Part shown: positions 18,289 to 27,042 of the stretch, in pieces
Position numbering within the stretch: the stretch's first letter is position 1
How the letters are laid out: the number at the start of each line of letters is the position of its first letter
Assembly (NCBI RefSeq): GCF_000956545.1
Contig: NZ_JYIT01000074.1
Coordinates: forward strand, 1-64,000
DNA from: Microbacterium azadirachtae
GTDB lineage: Bacteria; Actinomycetota; Actinomycetes; Actinomycetales; Microbacteriaceae
Direction of reading: 5' to 3'
DNA length: 64,000 nucleotides
Made by a program: the position numbers and the translations under genes
The notes under the pieces: model-generated
Database searches by the model: none
What the model was told of the DNA's origin: nothing
Seen by the model: the letters and a program-made list of their open reading frames with translations, nothing else

Positions 18289-19040
18289 TCGTCGTCGACT
18301 GACCGCTCGATAGTGAGGGAGACGCGATCGGCACGATAGACGTCCACCGCGTACTCAAGGCATTCGCCGGTGTCGATGAAGGTCTGGCGGGTCAACTGCA
18401 GACCTCCCGTCGCCTGACGGGCACCGAGATACCCACTGTTCTCCGCGTCGAGTACGACCACCTGCAGTTCGGCGGATGTTCGCGCGAGCCTTAGCCCGAA
18501 GCGGTCTCGTATTTCATCCCAGAGGGAGCCATCGAGGTCGCTGTCGAGCAGTCCGGGCACGAGATCAGCACGATAGTACGTCGTCTCGACCGCGAGCGGT
18601 TCACCGTCGGACTTGCGCAGACGCCGAAGCGCGTAGACGATGTGGCCTGGCTGCACATTGAGCCCCGACGCTACTTCATCGTCGGCGGGGCGTACTTCTG
18701 CCCAGAAGAGCTCCGCGCCCGGCTGGCGCCCCGCCCTGACTACCTCTTGCGAGAAGGAGCCGAGGCGTAACCGCACCCGCGGCTCAGAAACGTAGGTCCC
18801 TCGGGTCGCATCCCTGTGTACTCGCCCTTCGCGCTCGAGCACCCCCAGCGCGCGGCGGACCGTCATCCGACTCACACCCCATTCGACGCACAGTTCCCGC
18901 TCCGGCGCCAACGGTTCATTGACACCGAGCTCTCCCGAGTCAATGCGCTCACGCAGCGCGTCCGCAATGCGGAGATACGCGGGCTCGGCCACCTTCCGCG
19001 GCGCGGCATCCCGCCCCTTTTCAACAGTCACCCTTGACAC
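18285..19040 (-). CDS. GntR-family regulator, HutC subfamily (UTRA domain)
   Basis: Transcription factor of 251 residues. The N-terminal winged helix (AEPAYLRIADALRERIDSGE, then VSRMTVRRALGVLEREGRVH) is followed by a UTRA effector domain (VYALRRLRKSDGEPLAVETT and similar). It starts with GTG preceded by GGGAGG. It diverges from the permease-oxidoreductase-kinase-RidA operon across a perfect inverted repeat of the type bound by NagR/DasR-like HutC regulators. It therefore very probably represses that operon and itself. The effector is unknown; in this subfamily it is usually a phosphorylated sugar or pathway intermediate. Confidence 0.9.
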   Translation of the reverse strand: MSRVTVEKGRDAAPRKVAEPAYLRIADALRERIDSGELGVNEPLAPERELCVEWGVSRMTVRRALGVLEREGRVHRDATRGTYVSEPRVRLRLGSFSQEVVRAGRQPGAELFWAEVRPADDEVASGLNVQPGHIVYALRRLRKSDGEPLAVETTYYRADLVPGLLDSDLDGSLWDEIRDRFGLRLARTSAELQVVVLDAENSGYLGARQATGGLQLTRQTFIDTGECLEYAVDVYRADRVSLTIERSVDDE

Positions 19041-19064
19041 GGTACCTCCCCACCCCTATCGTAT

Positions 19065-19095
19065 CTTGGTATAGACCATGTTGGTCTATACCAAG
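19065..19095. promoter_or_regulatory. HutC/GntR operator: perfect 14-bp inverted repeat with 3-bp spacer
   Basis: Arms at 19065-19078 (CTTGGTATAGACCA) and 19082-19095 (TGGTCTATACCAAG) are exact reverse complements around TGT. Each arm also resembles a DasR/NagR site (consensus TGGTCTAGACCA), so two recognition sites may be stacked back to back. The element lies between the divergent regulator gene and the permease gene, at the expected promoter position. Confidence 0.88.
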
Positions 19096-19121
19096 AGCAT
19101 TCGTCCAATGAAGGTCAGGCC

Positions 19122-20606
19122 ATGGCAACTCCCGAAGCAGTAAGTTCGACCCCACCCCAGACTGACGCTCCCTTGAAACGCGAGCTCGGGCTCTATGCGT
19201 CCTTTGCTGTTGCGTTCGGCTTCGTGTCGATTGCGACGGGCATCTTCACCACCTACGGTGCGGTACTAAATAGCAGCGGTCCACGCGGGATCTGGGCGTG
19301 GCCCATCGCCGTCATCGGGCAGACGATGGTCGCCCTCATTTTCGGGGCGCTCGCTGCTCGCATCCCGATCAGTGGCTACGCTTACCAATGGGTGTCCCGT
19401 CTCGCGAATCCCCTCCTCGGGTGGCTCACCGGCTGGATTTCTTTCGCGTTTCTTGTGGTCGTGGTGGTCGCCGTCGACTACACGATCGCTGCGACGATTC
19501 TTCCCGAACTGTTCGGGTATGCCCCCACGCCGGCGAATTGCTGGGTCATCACGGCGGTTGTCATGCTGCTGCAGGCGGTCCTTGTCGCCCTCAGTACAAA
19601 TGTCACCAACCGTGTCAACGAGGTTGCTGTCACCGTTCAGATCGTTGGCATGGTCGGCATCACCGTCCTTCTTTTCGTTGTGGGTGCCGTCATCGGTCGT
19701 CTTGACTTCACTCACCTGTTCGAGACCGCACCTGTCGCTGAGGTGTCCTACTGGGACTTCGGCGGCCTCAGCAACGCCGGCCCGTTCCCGTTGGCGTTCC
19801 TTCTGGGGGCGTTCACCATCGTGGGATTCGAGTCCGCCGCGAACCTCGCTGAAGAGACCAAGAACCCCGAGCGAGTCATCCCCCGCGCCATGGTCCAGGC
19901 CGTCGTCGCCCTCGGAGTGTTGGGAATGCTGTTCCTCGTTGCGGTGACCGCGCTCGCGGACAACACCGTGGAACTTGCGAAGTCGGCGACGCCTGTCGCA
20001 ACCGTCATCACGTCGGTGCTCGGCCCCGTTGTGGGGAAGATCCTGCTCGTGCTGATCGTCGTGTCGATCTTCTCCTGCGGGCTCGTCATCACGCTCAGTG
20101 GTACTCGTCTGGTGTGGGCAATGTCCCGTGACGAGCGTTTCCCGGCATGGCAGCTTCTCCGCAAGGTCAGCCGCAATCGCCATACCCCCGTTGCTGCCAC
20201 CATCGGCTATTTTGTGGTCACGCAGGCGATCCTTGCGATCTTCAGCGGCACCAGCGACGCGCTATTCGTCCTGTTCTCGGCCGCGACGTTGCTTCCCGCC
20301 ATCATCTACGCGGGCACTGTTCTTCTCTACATTGTCAAGCGCAAGTCGTTGCCCGCCAGCAAAGGCTTCACGCTCGGACGCTGGGAGATCCCGGTCCTGG
20401 TGCTGGCCAGCATCTGGCTGATCTACGAGCTCCTGATCTTCCGCGATGCGTCGTTCGAACAGCCGCGACTATACGTCGGCATCATGCTGGTTGTCGGAAT
20501 CGGCTATCTCGTCTACCTCGTCGCCACGCGCGGACGTAAGGGCCTTTCGATGCCCGACATGCAGGACGTCGACCGAGCGTTCGACGACAACACTATTTCT
20601 AAGTAG
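19122..20606 (+). CDS. APC-superfamily permease (amino acid/amine type)
   Basis: Twelve-helix secondary transporter of 494 residues. The APC signature near the N terminus reads LGLYASFAVAFGFVSIATGI, and the conserved cytoplasmic segment AEETKNPERVIPRAM follows around residues 245-260. Homologues move amino acids, polyamines, GABA or ethanolamine with protons or by exchange. It is the first gene behind the HutC operator and leads a set with an FAD oxidoreductase, FGGY kinase and RidA. A nitrogenous substrate is therefore likely. AAGG lies upstream of the ATG. Confidence 0.88.
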   Translation: MATPEAVSSTPPQTDAPLKRELGLYASFAVAFGFVSIATGIFTTYGAVLNSSGPRGIWAWPIAVIGQTMVALIFGALAARIPISGYAYQWVSRLANPLLGWLTGWISFAFLVVVVVAVDYTIAATILPELFGYAPTPANCWVITAVVMLLQAVLVALSTNVTNRVNEVAVTVQIVGMVGITVLLFVVGAVIGRLDFTHLFETAPVAEVSYWDFGGLSNAGPFPLAFLLGAFTIVGFESAANLAEETKNPERVIPRAMVQAVVALGVLGMLFLVAVTALADNTVELAKSATPVATVITSVLGPVVGKILLVLIVVSIFSCGLVITLSGTRLVWAMSRDERFPAWQLLRKVSRNRHTPVAATIGYFVVTQAILAIFSGTSDALFVLFSAATLLPAIIYAGTVLLYIVKRKSLPASKGFTLGRWEIPVLVLASIWLIYELLIFRDASFEQPRLYVGIMLVVGIGYLVYLVATRGRKGLSMPDMQDVDRAFDDNTISK

Positions 20607-20636
20607 CACGGCACCACTATCGAAAGAGGACCCATC

Positions 20637-21794
20637 ATGAGTTCGCATTCCCCGTCCCACACCATCGCCATCATCGGCGGGGGCATCGTCGGGTCGGCCC
20701 TGCTGTACACGCTGGCCCATCGTGGCGTCGATGCGATCCTGTTCGAGGCGGAACCTGAGCTCGGGCTCGGCGCAAGCGGCACGAACTCCGGCGTGCTACA
20801 CACCGGGTTCGATTCTGCCCCCGGACAGCTCGAGACGGACCTGATCCTGCGCGCCGCTCGCATACGCCCTGCAGTCCTCCACGCGCTCGACGTACCCGTC
20901 ATCCACGCCGGCGCGGAACTCGTCCCCCACACGAAAGAGGACAATGACACCATCCGCCATCTCGCCGCCAATGCCGCCGCCAACGGTGTCGAGGTCGCCA
21001 TCAGAGAATCCGACGGGGCACTGCTGGTGGCAGGAGAATCCGTCAGCGACCCGGTCGCGTTCACCTTGGCGCTGGCCGAGTCCGCGCAAGCGGCCGGTGC
21101 CGCCGTCGAGGTGAATGCGCTGGTGACCGGGATCACCTCTCACACCGACGGTCTCACGCTCCAGTTGGCCGATGGCCGGACCTTCGCCGTCTCCGCCGCG
21201 ATCAACGCCGCGGGACTCTACGCCGACGAGATCGCACGCCTGGTCGGCGATGACTCCTTCGAGATCTACCCTCGCAAGGGAGAGTTCTTCGTCTTCGAAC
21301 TCCCCGACAGGCAGACCCTCGACAGGATCATCCTCCCGGTCCCCACCAAACGCACCAAAGGCGTGCTCGTCTTCCCAACCCTCGACGGCAAAGTCGTCGC
21401 CGGACCCACAGCCGTCGATCTTGAGGACAAGAAGGACTGGGGTGTGCGCCCCGAAGCGCAGGACGAGATCCTCAGCAAAGCCGTTCAACAGTTCCCGACG
21501 CTGGAGGGCCTCACCCCCATCGCGAGTTACGCCGGGCTGCGCCCAGCAGGCCGCGGCAGCAACTACATTATCGAGCGCTCCGCCGCCAATGACCGTCTCA
21601 TCCACGTCGCTGCGATCCGTTCCACTGGCCTCACCGCGTCCCTCGGCATCGCCGATTACGTCGCCGCCGAGCTCCTTCCGGATCTCGGCATCGCTGTCGA
21701 CCCGCTGCGCCCGACCACCAAGGTCAGCATGGCACCTAGCAACGGGCCGTGGTGGCAGCGAACCGCACGCCATCACGCAGCCGATAACTCATGA
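20637..21794 (+). CDS. FAD-dependent oxidoreductase, DAO family (GlpA/LhgO-like)
   Basis: Flavoprotein of 385 residues in the DAO superfamily. The dinucleotide-binding loop IAIIGGGIVGSALLYTLAHRG is at residues 9-29, followed by LGLGASGTNSGVLHTGF, characteristic of glycerol-3-phosphate dehydrogenase (GlpA) and L-2-hydroxyglutarate oxidase relatives. The C-terminal region has SYAGLRPAGRGSNYIIE and IRSTGLTASLGIADYV. The (S/N)SGVLHTG segment favours oxidation of a phosphorylated polyol or hydroxyacid. With an FGGY kinase just downstream, a plausible order is phosphorylation followed by oxidation of the phosphoester, as for glycerol. The real substrate is unknown. Confidence 0.85.
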   Translation: MSSHSPSHTIAIIGGGIVGSALLYTLAHRGVDAILFEAEPELGLGASGTNSGVLHTGFDSAPGQLETDLILRAARIRPAVLHALDVPVIHAGAELVPHTKEDNDTIRHLAANAAANGVEVAIRESDGALLVAGESVSDPVAFTLALAESAQAAGAAVEVNALVTGITSHTDGLTLQLADGRTFAVSAAINAAGLYADEIARLVGDDSFEIYPRKGEFFVFELPDRQTLDRIILPVPTKRTKGVLVFPTLDGKVVAGPTAVDLEDKKDWGVRPEAQDEILSKAVQQFPTLEGLTPIASYAGLRPAGRGSNYIIERSAANDRLIHVAAIRSTGLTASLGIADYVAAELLPDLGIAVDPLRPTTKVSMAPSNGPWWQRTARHHAADNS

Positions 21795-21857
21795 CTCCCG
21801 GTGCGGGCGCACCGTTCGATCGCGCCCGCACCCAACTGGACCCGAAGGGCGCACACC

Positions 21858-23273
21858 ATGACCACCGTTCTAGCGATCGATCAAGGAACATCCGGCACGA
21901 AAGCTGTCGTCGTTGGTCCAGACGGCGACGTTCTCGCCCTCAGCGAAGTCTCCGTACGGCCTACCTACCTCCCTGGCGGCGGAGTCGAACACGACCCGCA
22001 CGCCATACTCGACTCCGTCCTGCGGGCCGGACGCGTCGCTGTCAACATCGCCAAAGCCGACATCGACATCGTCACGCTCGCTAACCAAGGCGAAACGGTC
22101 CTCGCCTGGGACCCGGACACCGGCCGCCCCCTCTCCGACATGATCGTCTGGCAGGACCGCCGCGCAGAGTCCATCTGCACCGACCTCCACGAGCACGCCA
22201 GCGATATCGCGCAACGCACCGGCCTCGTTCTCGACCCCTATTTCTCCGCCCCGAAACAGGCCTGGCTGCGACGCAATATCACCACCGACGGTGTCGTGAC
22301 CACCTCAGACTCCTGGCTTCTGCACCAACTCACCGGCGAGTTCGTCACTGATGCTTCCACCGCAAGTCGATCCCTCGTCCTCGACATCGACACCGCTGAC
22401 TGGGACCGCGACCTCCTTGCACTCTTCAACCTCCAAGAGGAACGACTCCCGGAGATCCTCGCCTGCGACGAGATCGCCGGCAGCACCAGCGCCTTCGGCG
22501 GCACCTCCGCCGTTGGCGGACTCGTCGTCGACCAACAGGCGGCACTCGTCGCACAACGCTGCCTCTACCCCGGAGAAGCCAAATGTACCTTCGGTACCGG
22601 CGCGTTCCTCCTCGCTAACACCGGACGCACCGCAGTGCGGTCCACCGCAGCCCTCTCTTCCTCCATTGCCTGGCAGCAAGGAGGCCGGACAACCTACTGC
22701 CTTGACGGGCAGGTCTACACCGCTGCCTCCGCCGTCCAATGGCTCGAGAAACTCACCTTCATCGACACCGCAGCAGACCTCGACCGCGTCGCCGCAGAAG
22801 ACTCACACGGAGTCCTCTGTGTCCCCGCGCTCGCCGGCATGGCTGCACCCTGGTGGCGCCCCGACGCAACCGCAACGTTCACCGGAATGACACTGTCAAC
22901 CGGCAGCGAACACCTCGTACGCGCCGTACTCGAAGGCATCGCAGCCCAAGTCGCAGAACTCGCGGCAGCCATGTCCGTCGACCTCGACCAACCACTGCAA
23001 CGCCTCCGCGTCGATGGCGGGCTCACCCAGAGCAGGGTCCTCATGCAAGCCGTCGCCGACTTGATGCGCATCCCGGTTGACGTCTACCCCTCCCAACACG
23101 CCACGCCCCTCGGCGCCGCCGCACTCGCCCGATGCGCAGCAAACCCCGAACTCTCACTGGACGACGCAATCATCAATTGGTCCCCCTCCACGACATACGA
23201 ACCCCAATGGTCAAACGACCGCGCAACCGAGTTCTCCACCCGATGGCGCGCCGTCGCCGACTCCCTCTCCTGA
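21858..23273 (+). CDS. FGGY-family carbohydrate kinase (glycerol kinase-like)
   Basis: ATP-dependent kinase of 471 residues. It begins TTVLAIDQGTSGTKAVVVG, the phosphate-1 loop, and has the glycerol-kinase-like MIVWQDRRAE segment. CTFGTGAFLLANTG is the phosphate-2/adenosine region and RVDGGLTQSRVLMQAVADL the ADP-binding motif. The ATG at 21858 is chosen because homology starts there; a frame extending to 21801 does not look coding. The closest style is GlpK. The operon (APC permease, DAO oxidoreductase, RidA) is unusual for glycerol, so another polyol or amino-alcohol is possible. Confidence 0.87.
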   Translation: MTTVLAIDQGTSGTKAVVVGPDGDVLALSEVSVRPTYLPGGGVEHDPHAILDSVLRAGRVAVNIAKADIDIVTLANQGETVLAWDPDTGRPLSDMIVWQDRRAESICTDLHEHASDIAQRTGLVLDPYFSAPKQAWLRRNITTDGVVTTSDSWLLHQLTGEFVTDASTASRSLVLDIDTADWDRDLLALFNLQEERLPEILACDEIAGSTSAFGGTSAVGGLVVDQQAALVAQRCLYPGEAKCTFGTGAFLLANTGRTAVRSTAALSSSIAWQQGGRTTYCLDGQVYTAASAVQWLEKLTFIDTAADLDRVAAEDSHGVLCVPALAGMAAPWWRPDATATFTGMTLSTGSEHLVRAVLEGIAAQVAELAAAMSVDLDQPLQRLRVDGGLTQSRVLMQAVADLMRIPVDVYPSQHATPLGAAALARCAANPELSLDDAIINWSPSTTYEPQWSNDRATEFSTRWRAVADSLS

Positions 23274-23295
23274 CCCACGCTGAAAGGAAACTCCC

Positions 23296-23673
23296 ATGAG
23301 CAAACGCCAGAACATCTCCTCCGGCTCCCCGCGCGAACCCATCCTCGGCTACTCACGAGCCGTGAGAGTAGGGAACCTCGTCTTCGTCGCAGGAACCACG
23401 TCCGGCGGCATCGGGGACACCGCCGCCAAGCAGACCCGCGAGATCTTCACCCGCATCGAGAACGCCCTCACCCAAGCCGGCGCCACACTCCAAGACATCG
23501 TCCGCACCCGCGTCTTCCTCACTGACATGGCCGACTTCGACGCCGTCGGCACCGTACACGGCGAGCTCTTCCGAGACATCCTCCCCGTCACCTCCACCAT
23601 CGGCACAACCGCCCTCGCCGCCCCCGACATCCTCGTCGAAATCGAAGTCGACGCCGTACTCGGAACAAACTAA
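23296..23673 (+). CDS. RidA-family enamine/imine deaminase
   Basis: RidA/YjgF-family protein of 125 residues. RidA hydrolyses reactive enamine/imine intermediates to keto compounds and ammonia in the cytoplasm. The conserved Arg in IVRTRVFLTD and the C-terminal acidic VEIEVDAV are both present, as is the N-terminal YSRAVRVGNLVFVAGTT. AAAGGAAA precedes the ATG. It is the fourth gene of the HutC-controlled operon. Its presence with an FAD oxidase suggests the pathway makes an imine, supporting a nitrogen-containing substrate. Confidence 0.9.
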   Translation: MSKRQNISSGSPREPILGYSRAVRVGNLVFVAGTTSGGIGDTAAKQTREIFTRIENALTQAGATLQDIVRTRVFLTDMADFDAVGTVHGELFRDILPVTSTIGTTALAAPDILVEIEVDAVLGTN

Positions 23674-23796
23674 GCGCAGTCGCGACCAAACACCACGAAG
23701 TTGCCGTCAACGCGGGTCGGCTTCCGGACGGTGGTGGAGCCCATCGCCCCCCGCTCCTTCCACCCGCCACCGTCAGGGATGCGACCAAGCTTCCTT

Positions 23797-24586
23797 ACCT
23801 TAAACGCACCAGCGCCTCGTCGGCGACGGTTCACTCGCTGACAACAGGGTCGTGGTCACGGCGTTCGGATGTGTTGTGATCGCGGTGATGATGTGGGTGT
23901 CCCTGCGCGGCGTCCAGATCGGTGAGCGGATGCAGCAGGTGCTGCTCGCGATCCAGTACCTTGCGATGGCCGCTTTCGTCATTGGATGCCTCGTCGGCTA
24001 TTTCACCGGCAATGCTCCGAAGCCCCCGGCGCCCGCTCTTGACTGGTTCAACCCGCTCCTCGCTGACGGCCACGGAATGGTGCAGGCGGTCTTGCTGGCC
24101 CTGTTCATCTATTGGGGATGGGACACATGCCTCGCCCTGACCGAGGAGACCCGAGACCCGCGCCGTACGCCCGGTCGGGCAGCGACGCTCTCAACGGTGA
24201 TCCTTCTCATCACCTACGTAGCCGTGACGGTCGTCACGATGATGTACGCCGGCATCGGTGACACCGGCACGGGGCTGGCCAATGCCGACCATGCGGACGA
24301 TGTCTTCTCCGGTCTCGCTGGCATGGCGCTCGGCCCGATGGGATGGTTCCTCGTCGTCGCCGTCGCGGTCTCGGCGCTCTCCTCGTCACAGACGACGATC
24401 CTCCCCACGGCCCGCGGCACGTTCGCGATGGGCATATACAAGGCCCTCCCCAAACGCTTCGCGGCGCTGCACCCCGTGACCCAGACGCCGACGTTTTCCA
24501 CCCTGCTCATCGGTGTCGTGGCGATCCTCTATTACGCAGGGATGAACCTCGTCTCCACCAGCGTCCTCTCCGACTCCGTCGTCATC
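23797..24586 (+). pseudogene. APC-superfamily permease remnant (both ends missing)
   Basis: The frame reads as the middle of an APC permease: VVVTAFGCVVIAVMMWVSLR, the conserved ALTEETRDPRRTP loop, and SSSQTTILPTARGTFAMGIY. It ends in NLVSTSVLSDSV, where family members normally continue into further membrane helices. The N-terminal helices are absent; a stop codon precedes the open frame at about 23794 and no good start is seen. At about 24583 the frame passes directly into a flavin amine oxidase. Confidence 0.8.
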
Positions 24587-25900
24587 GGTGCAGGCATCGC
24601 CGGGATCACCACCGCACGGCTGCTGCGACAAGCGGGCCAGAACGTGGTGATACTCGAGGCACGAGACCGTATCGGCGGGCGCATGTGGACCGACCGCGAT
24701 GCCGGATTCCCCGTCGATCGCGGGGCCTCATGGATCCATGGCCTGATCGGCAATCCACTGACCCCCCTGGTGGAATCGCTCAACATCCGCACTCTGGAGT
24801 TCACGGTAGGTGCCTACCAAGCCGGTGGGCGCCCGATCAGCAACTTCGATGCGAATAACGAGCCGCTCGATACACGACGTACCGATGCGTGGCTTGAGGA
24901 CGCGAGCATGGCCGACGAGCTCCTCGCTGACGCGATCGCTGCATCGGCTCCCGGTACCAACTATGCGCATGCAGTTGAACGTGCTGTCGCCGCTTTCGAC
25001 GCGGACGCGGCCCGAAAACGACAAGTCCATGAATTTCTCCACCACCGCACCGAAGAGCAATGCGGCGCAGAGAGCTCGGAGGTCGATGCGCACGGTTTGG
25101 ACGAAGACATCATTGAAGGTGACGAAGTCGTCTTCCCCGATGGTTACGACACCCTCCCCCGCATGCTCGCCGAGGGCCTCGACATCCGTCTTGGCCGGGT
25201 CGCCAAGACGATCGAGCGGACGACAGCCGGCGTGCGTGTGCGAACGGAGTCCGAGTCGTTCGATGCAGCGCACGTCGTAGTGACTGTGCCGCTCGGCGTC
25301 CTAAAAGCCGGTGACATCGACTTTGATCCGCCCCTGCCTGAAACGATCACGGCCGCGATCGAACGCATCGGCATGGGAGTCTTCAACAAGATCTTCCTCC
25401 GCTTCCCCGAACGATTCTGGGCCGACGGCGTCTACGCCATTCGCCAACTCGGTTCTCCGAGCCACCCATGGCATTCCTGGTACGACGTGTCCGAGATCAG
25501 CGGCGAACCGATGCTGCTCACCTTCGCGGGAGGAGCGTGGGGACGCGAGATCGAGAGCATGGACGACGAGGACATCGTCGACTCGGTGGTCACCTCGCTT
25601 CGACGCATGTACGGCGACGCGGTACCGTCGCCAGTGGCGCATTGGATCACTCGCTGGGGCGCCGACGAGTTTAGCCGCGGCTCCTACTCCTACATCGCGG
25701 TCGGCGCTTCCCATGACGACCACGATGCGATTGCCGAGCCCGTAGCCGACGTACTGCACTTCGCCGGAGAGGCCACGTACGGTGCCGAACCGGCGACGGT
25801 TCACGGAGCGCTCCTCTCAGGGCATCGGGCCGCTGAACGAATTCTCGGTCGGACGGTTCCGCTGAAGACACTACCTGGGACTCAGCACGCGCCCCGTTGA
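23852..25900 (+). CDS. Chimeric ORF: truncated APC permease fused in frame to flavin monoamine/polyamine oxidase
   Basis: One 682-codon frame. Residues 1-244 are permease remnant. From residue 245 it is a flavin amine oxidase: VVIGAGIAGITTARLL (FAD-binding loop), EARDRIGGRMWTD, DRGASWIHG, VVTVPLGVLKAGDIDF, and the C-terminal FAGEATYGAEPATVHGALLS. The oxidase lacks only the first few residues before its FAD loop. An in-frame ATG at 24542 (MNLVSTSVLSDSVVIGAG) would give a near-complete oxidase of about 452 residues without membrane helices, so activity may survive. Amine oxidases convert primary or polyamines to aldehyde, ammonia and peroxide with FAD. It lies 178 bp after ridA, so it probably belonged to the same amine pathway. 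The joint looks like a deletion scar. Confidence 0.8.
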   Translation: MVTAFGCVVIAVMMWVSLRGVQIGERMQQVLLAIQYLAMAAFVIGCLVGYFTGNAPKPPAPALDWFNPLLADGHGMVQAVLLALFIYWGWDTCLALTEETRDPRRTPGRAATLSTVILLITYVAVTVVTMMYAGIGDTGTGLANADHADDVFSGLAGMALGPMGWFLVVAVAVSALSSSQTTILPTARGTFAMGIYKALPKRFAALHPVTQTPTFSTLLIGVVAILYYAGMNLVSTSVLSDSVVIGAGIAGITTARLLRQAGQNVVILEARDRIGGRMWTDRDAGFPVDRGASWIHGLIGNPLTPLVESLNIRTLEFTVGAYQAGGRPISNFDANNEPLDTRRTDAWLEDASMADELLADAIAASAPGTNYAHAVERAVAAFDADAARKRQVHEFLHHRTEEQCGAESSEVDAHGLDEDIIEGDEVVFPDGYDTLPRMLAEGLDIRLGRVAKTIERTTAGVRVRTESESFDAAHVVVTVPLGVLKAGDIDFDPPLPETITAAIERIGMGVFNKIFLRFPERFWADGVYAIRQLGSPSHPWHSWYDVSEISGEPMLLTFAGGAWGREIESMDDEDIVDSVVTSLRRMYGDAVPSPVAHWITRWGADEFSRGSYSYIAVGASHDDHDAIAEPVADVLHFAGEATYGAEPATVHGALLSGHRAAERILGRTVPLKTLPGTQHAPR

Positions 25901-26022
25901 CACGACCCTCAGGCGGGCGGAGCCGGCCATGTATGGCGCGTTTTGCGTATGTTCATCAGAATGGTTGCCGCCCGCAATCTCGGTGTTCCATCGTGTGGTG
26001 ACGACGCTAGTAGTTTCGTGCG

Positions 26023-26904
26023 GTGCCTCTGACGCAACGTCCCGCTATCGCGCTTGCCGCCGCGGTGGCGCTGTGGTCCGCGGGCTACCCTGCCACGTCG
26101 TGGGCGCTGCACGCCAGCGGATCCGTCGCCGTGATCACAACGATGAGGTTCGGCATCGCGGCGGCCGTTCTCGTCGTTCTGACCTACCGGCGCCCGGGGT
26201 TTCGCGAGGCGTGGTGTCGGTTCGACATGGTCATCTTGGCCGCGTCAGGAATCACTCTCTATTACGCGCTATCAAGCGTTGGCCTGCTCTATACGACCCC
26301 CGGGACCGCAGCGCTCCTTGGAGCACTACTCCCAGTCCTCATCGCTTTCGGCGGCTGGGGCCTCCTGGGAGAACGACCCTCTCTGCCCACGCTCGCGGGG
26401 CTGACGGTCGCCGTGGCCGGCGTTGCACTGATCGCCGCAGCCCAATGGCGGTTCGATCTCGGGGTGGTTCTGAATGCCGCAGCCGTCACCGCCTACGCCT
26501 CATACGCACTCCTGCTCCGAAAGTCCCGCGGGGACCGGAGAGACCCCCTGGTGGTCGCGGCGGTAACGGCCAGCTGGGGCGCGCTCCTCATGCTCCCCTG
26601 GGTCGCGTGGGAGATCGCTTCGGGGCGAGCCGGCCTTCCTCCGACACCTACTGATGCGCTCCCCGTCCTCCTGCTCGCCTGCGGGATCACGATTCCGACC
26701 CTTCTGCTGTACACATATGCGGCGGCGAAGCTCCCTGCTGCCGCATCCGCCCTCGCCACCGCAGCAATTCCCGCCCTTGGCTACCTCTTTGCCGTAGCAC
26801 TCGGCGAACCGTGGGAGCCACTCAAAGCCCTCGGGGGTGCCATCGCCTTGCTCGGAGTTGTCGTAGGAAGTACCGGTAGCCCCAAGGACGTGTCACTCCG
26901 TTGA
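26023..26904 (+). CDS. EamA-family (DMT superfamily) transporter
   Basis: Ten-helix inner-membrane exporter of 293 residues with two EamA repeats. The first runs from AAAVALWSAGYPATSWAL to about residue 130 and the second from VLNAAAVTAYASYALLLRKS onward. Each repeat ends in the usual GEPWEPLKALGGAIALLGV-like pattern. Relatives export amino acids or metabolites. The start is GTG at 26023, with no strong ribosome site visible. It appears monocistronic and separate from the oxidase upstream. The substrate is not predictable. Confidence 0.87.
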   Translation: MPLTQRPAIALAAAVALWSAGYPATSWALHASGSVAVITTMRFGIAAAVLVVLTYRRPGFREAWCRFDMVILAASGITLYYALSSVGLLYTTPGTAALLGALLPVLIAFGGWGLLGERPSLPTLAGLTVAVAGVALIAAAQWRFDLGVVLNAAAVTAYASYALLLRKSRGDRRDPLVVAAVTASWGALLMLPWVAWEIASGRAGLPPTPTDALPVLLLACGITIPTLLLYTYAAAKLPAAASALATAAIPALGYLFAVALGEPWEPLKALGGAIALLGVVVGSTGSPKDVSLR

Positions 26905-27024
26905 GGCAGATGCGCGCTGGATCGGCGCGCTGGGCCAAAGCGTCCTCCAGCGGGCACGGCCACAACGGAGGTCGCATCAGCGCTTTGAGACCATTCCACA
27001 CTCGCTCCCAACCGACACTCTCCC

Positions 27025-27042
27025 GTGTGCAATATTGCACAC
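27025..27042. promoter_or_regulatory. Perfect 18-bp palindrome, probable operator for the secreted esterase gene
   Basis: GTGTGCAATATTGCACAC is an exact palindrome 155 bp before the esterase start. A looser second copy, GTGCGATATTTCG, follows about 10 bp later. Paired sites of this size fit a dimeric TetR- or GntR-like regulator. No regulator gene adjoins it, so the binding protein is unknown. Confidence 0.55.

Noticed and set aside
19266-20183. 305-residue minus-strand frame in the APC permease
   Set aside because: Asp/His/Arg-rich shadow of a membrane-protein gene; no plausible domain.
23727-23774. Possible terminator after ridA (GACGGTGG/CCACCGTC)
   Set aside because: The 8-bp stem has a 32-base loop, too weak to call; it may be chance in GC-rich DNA.
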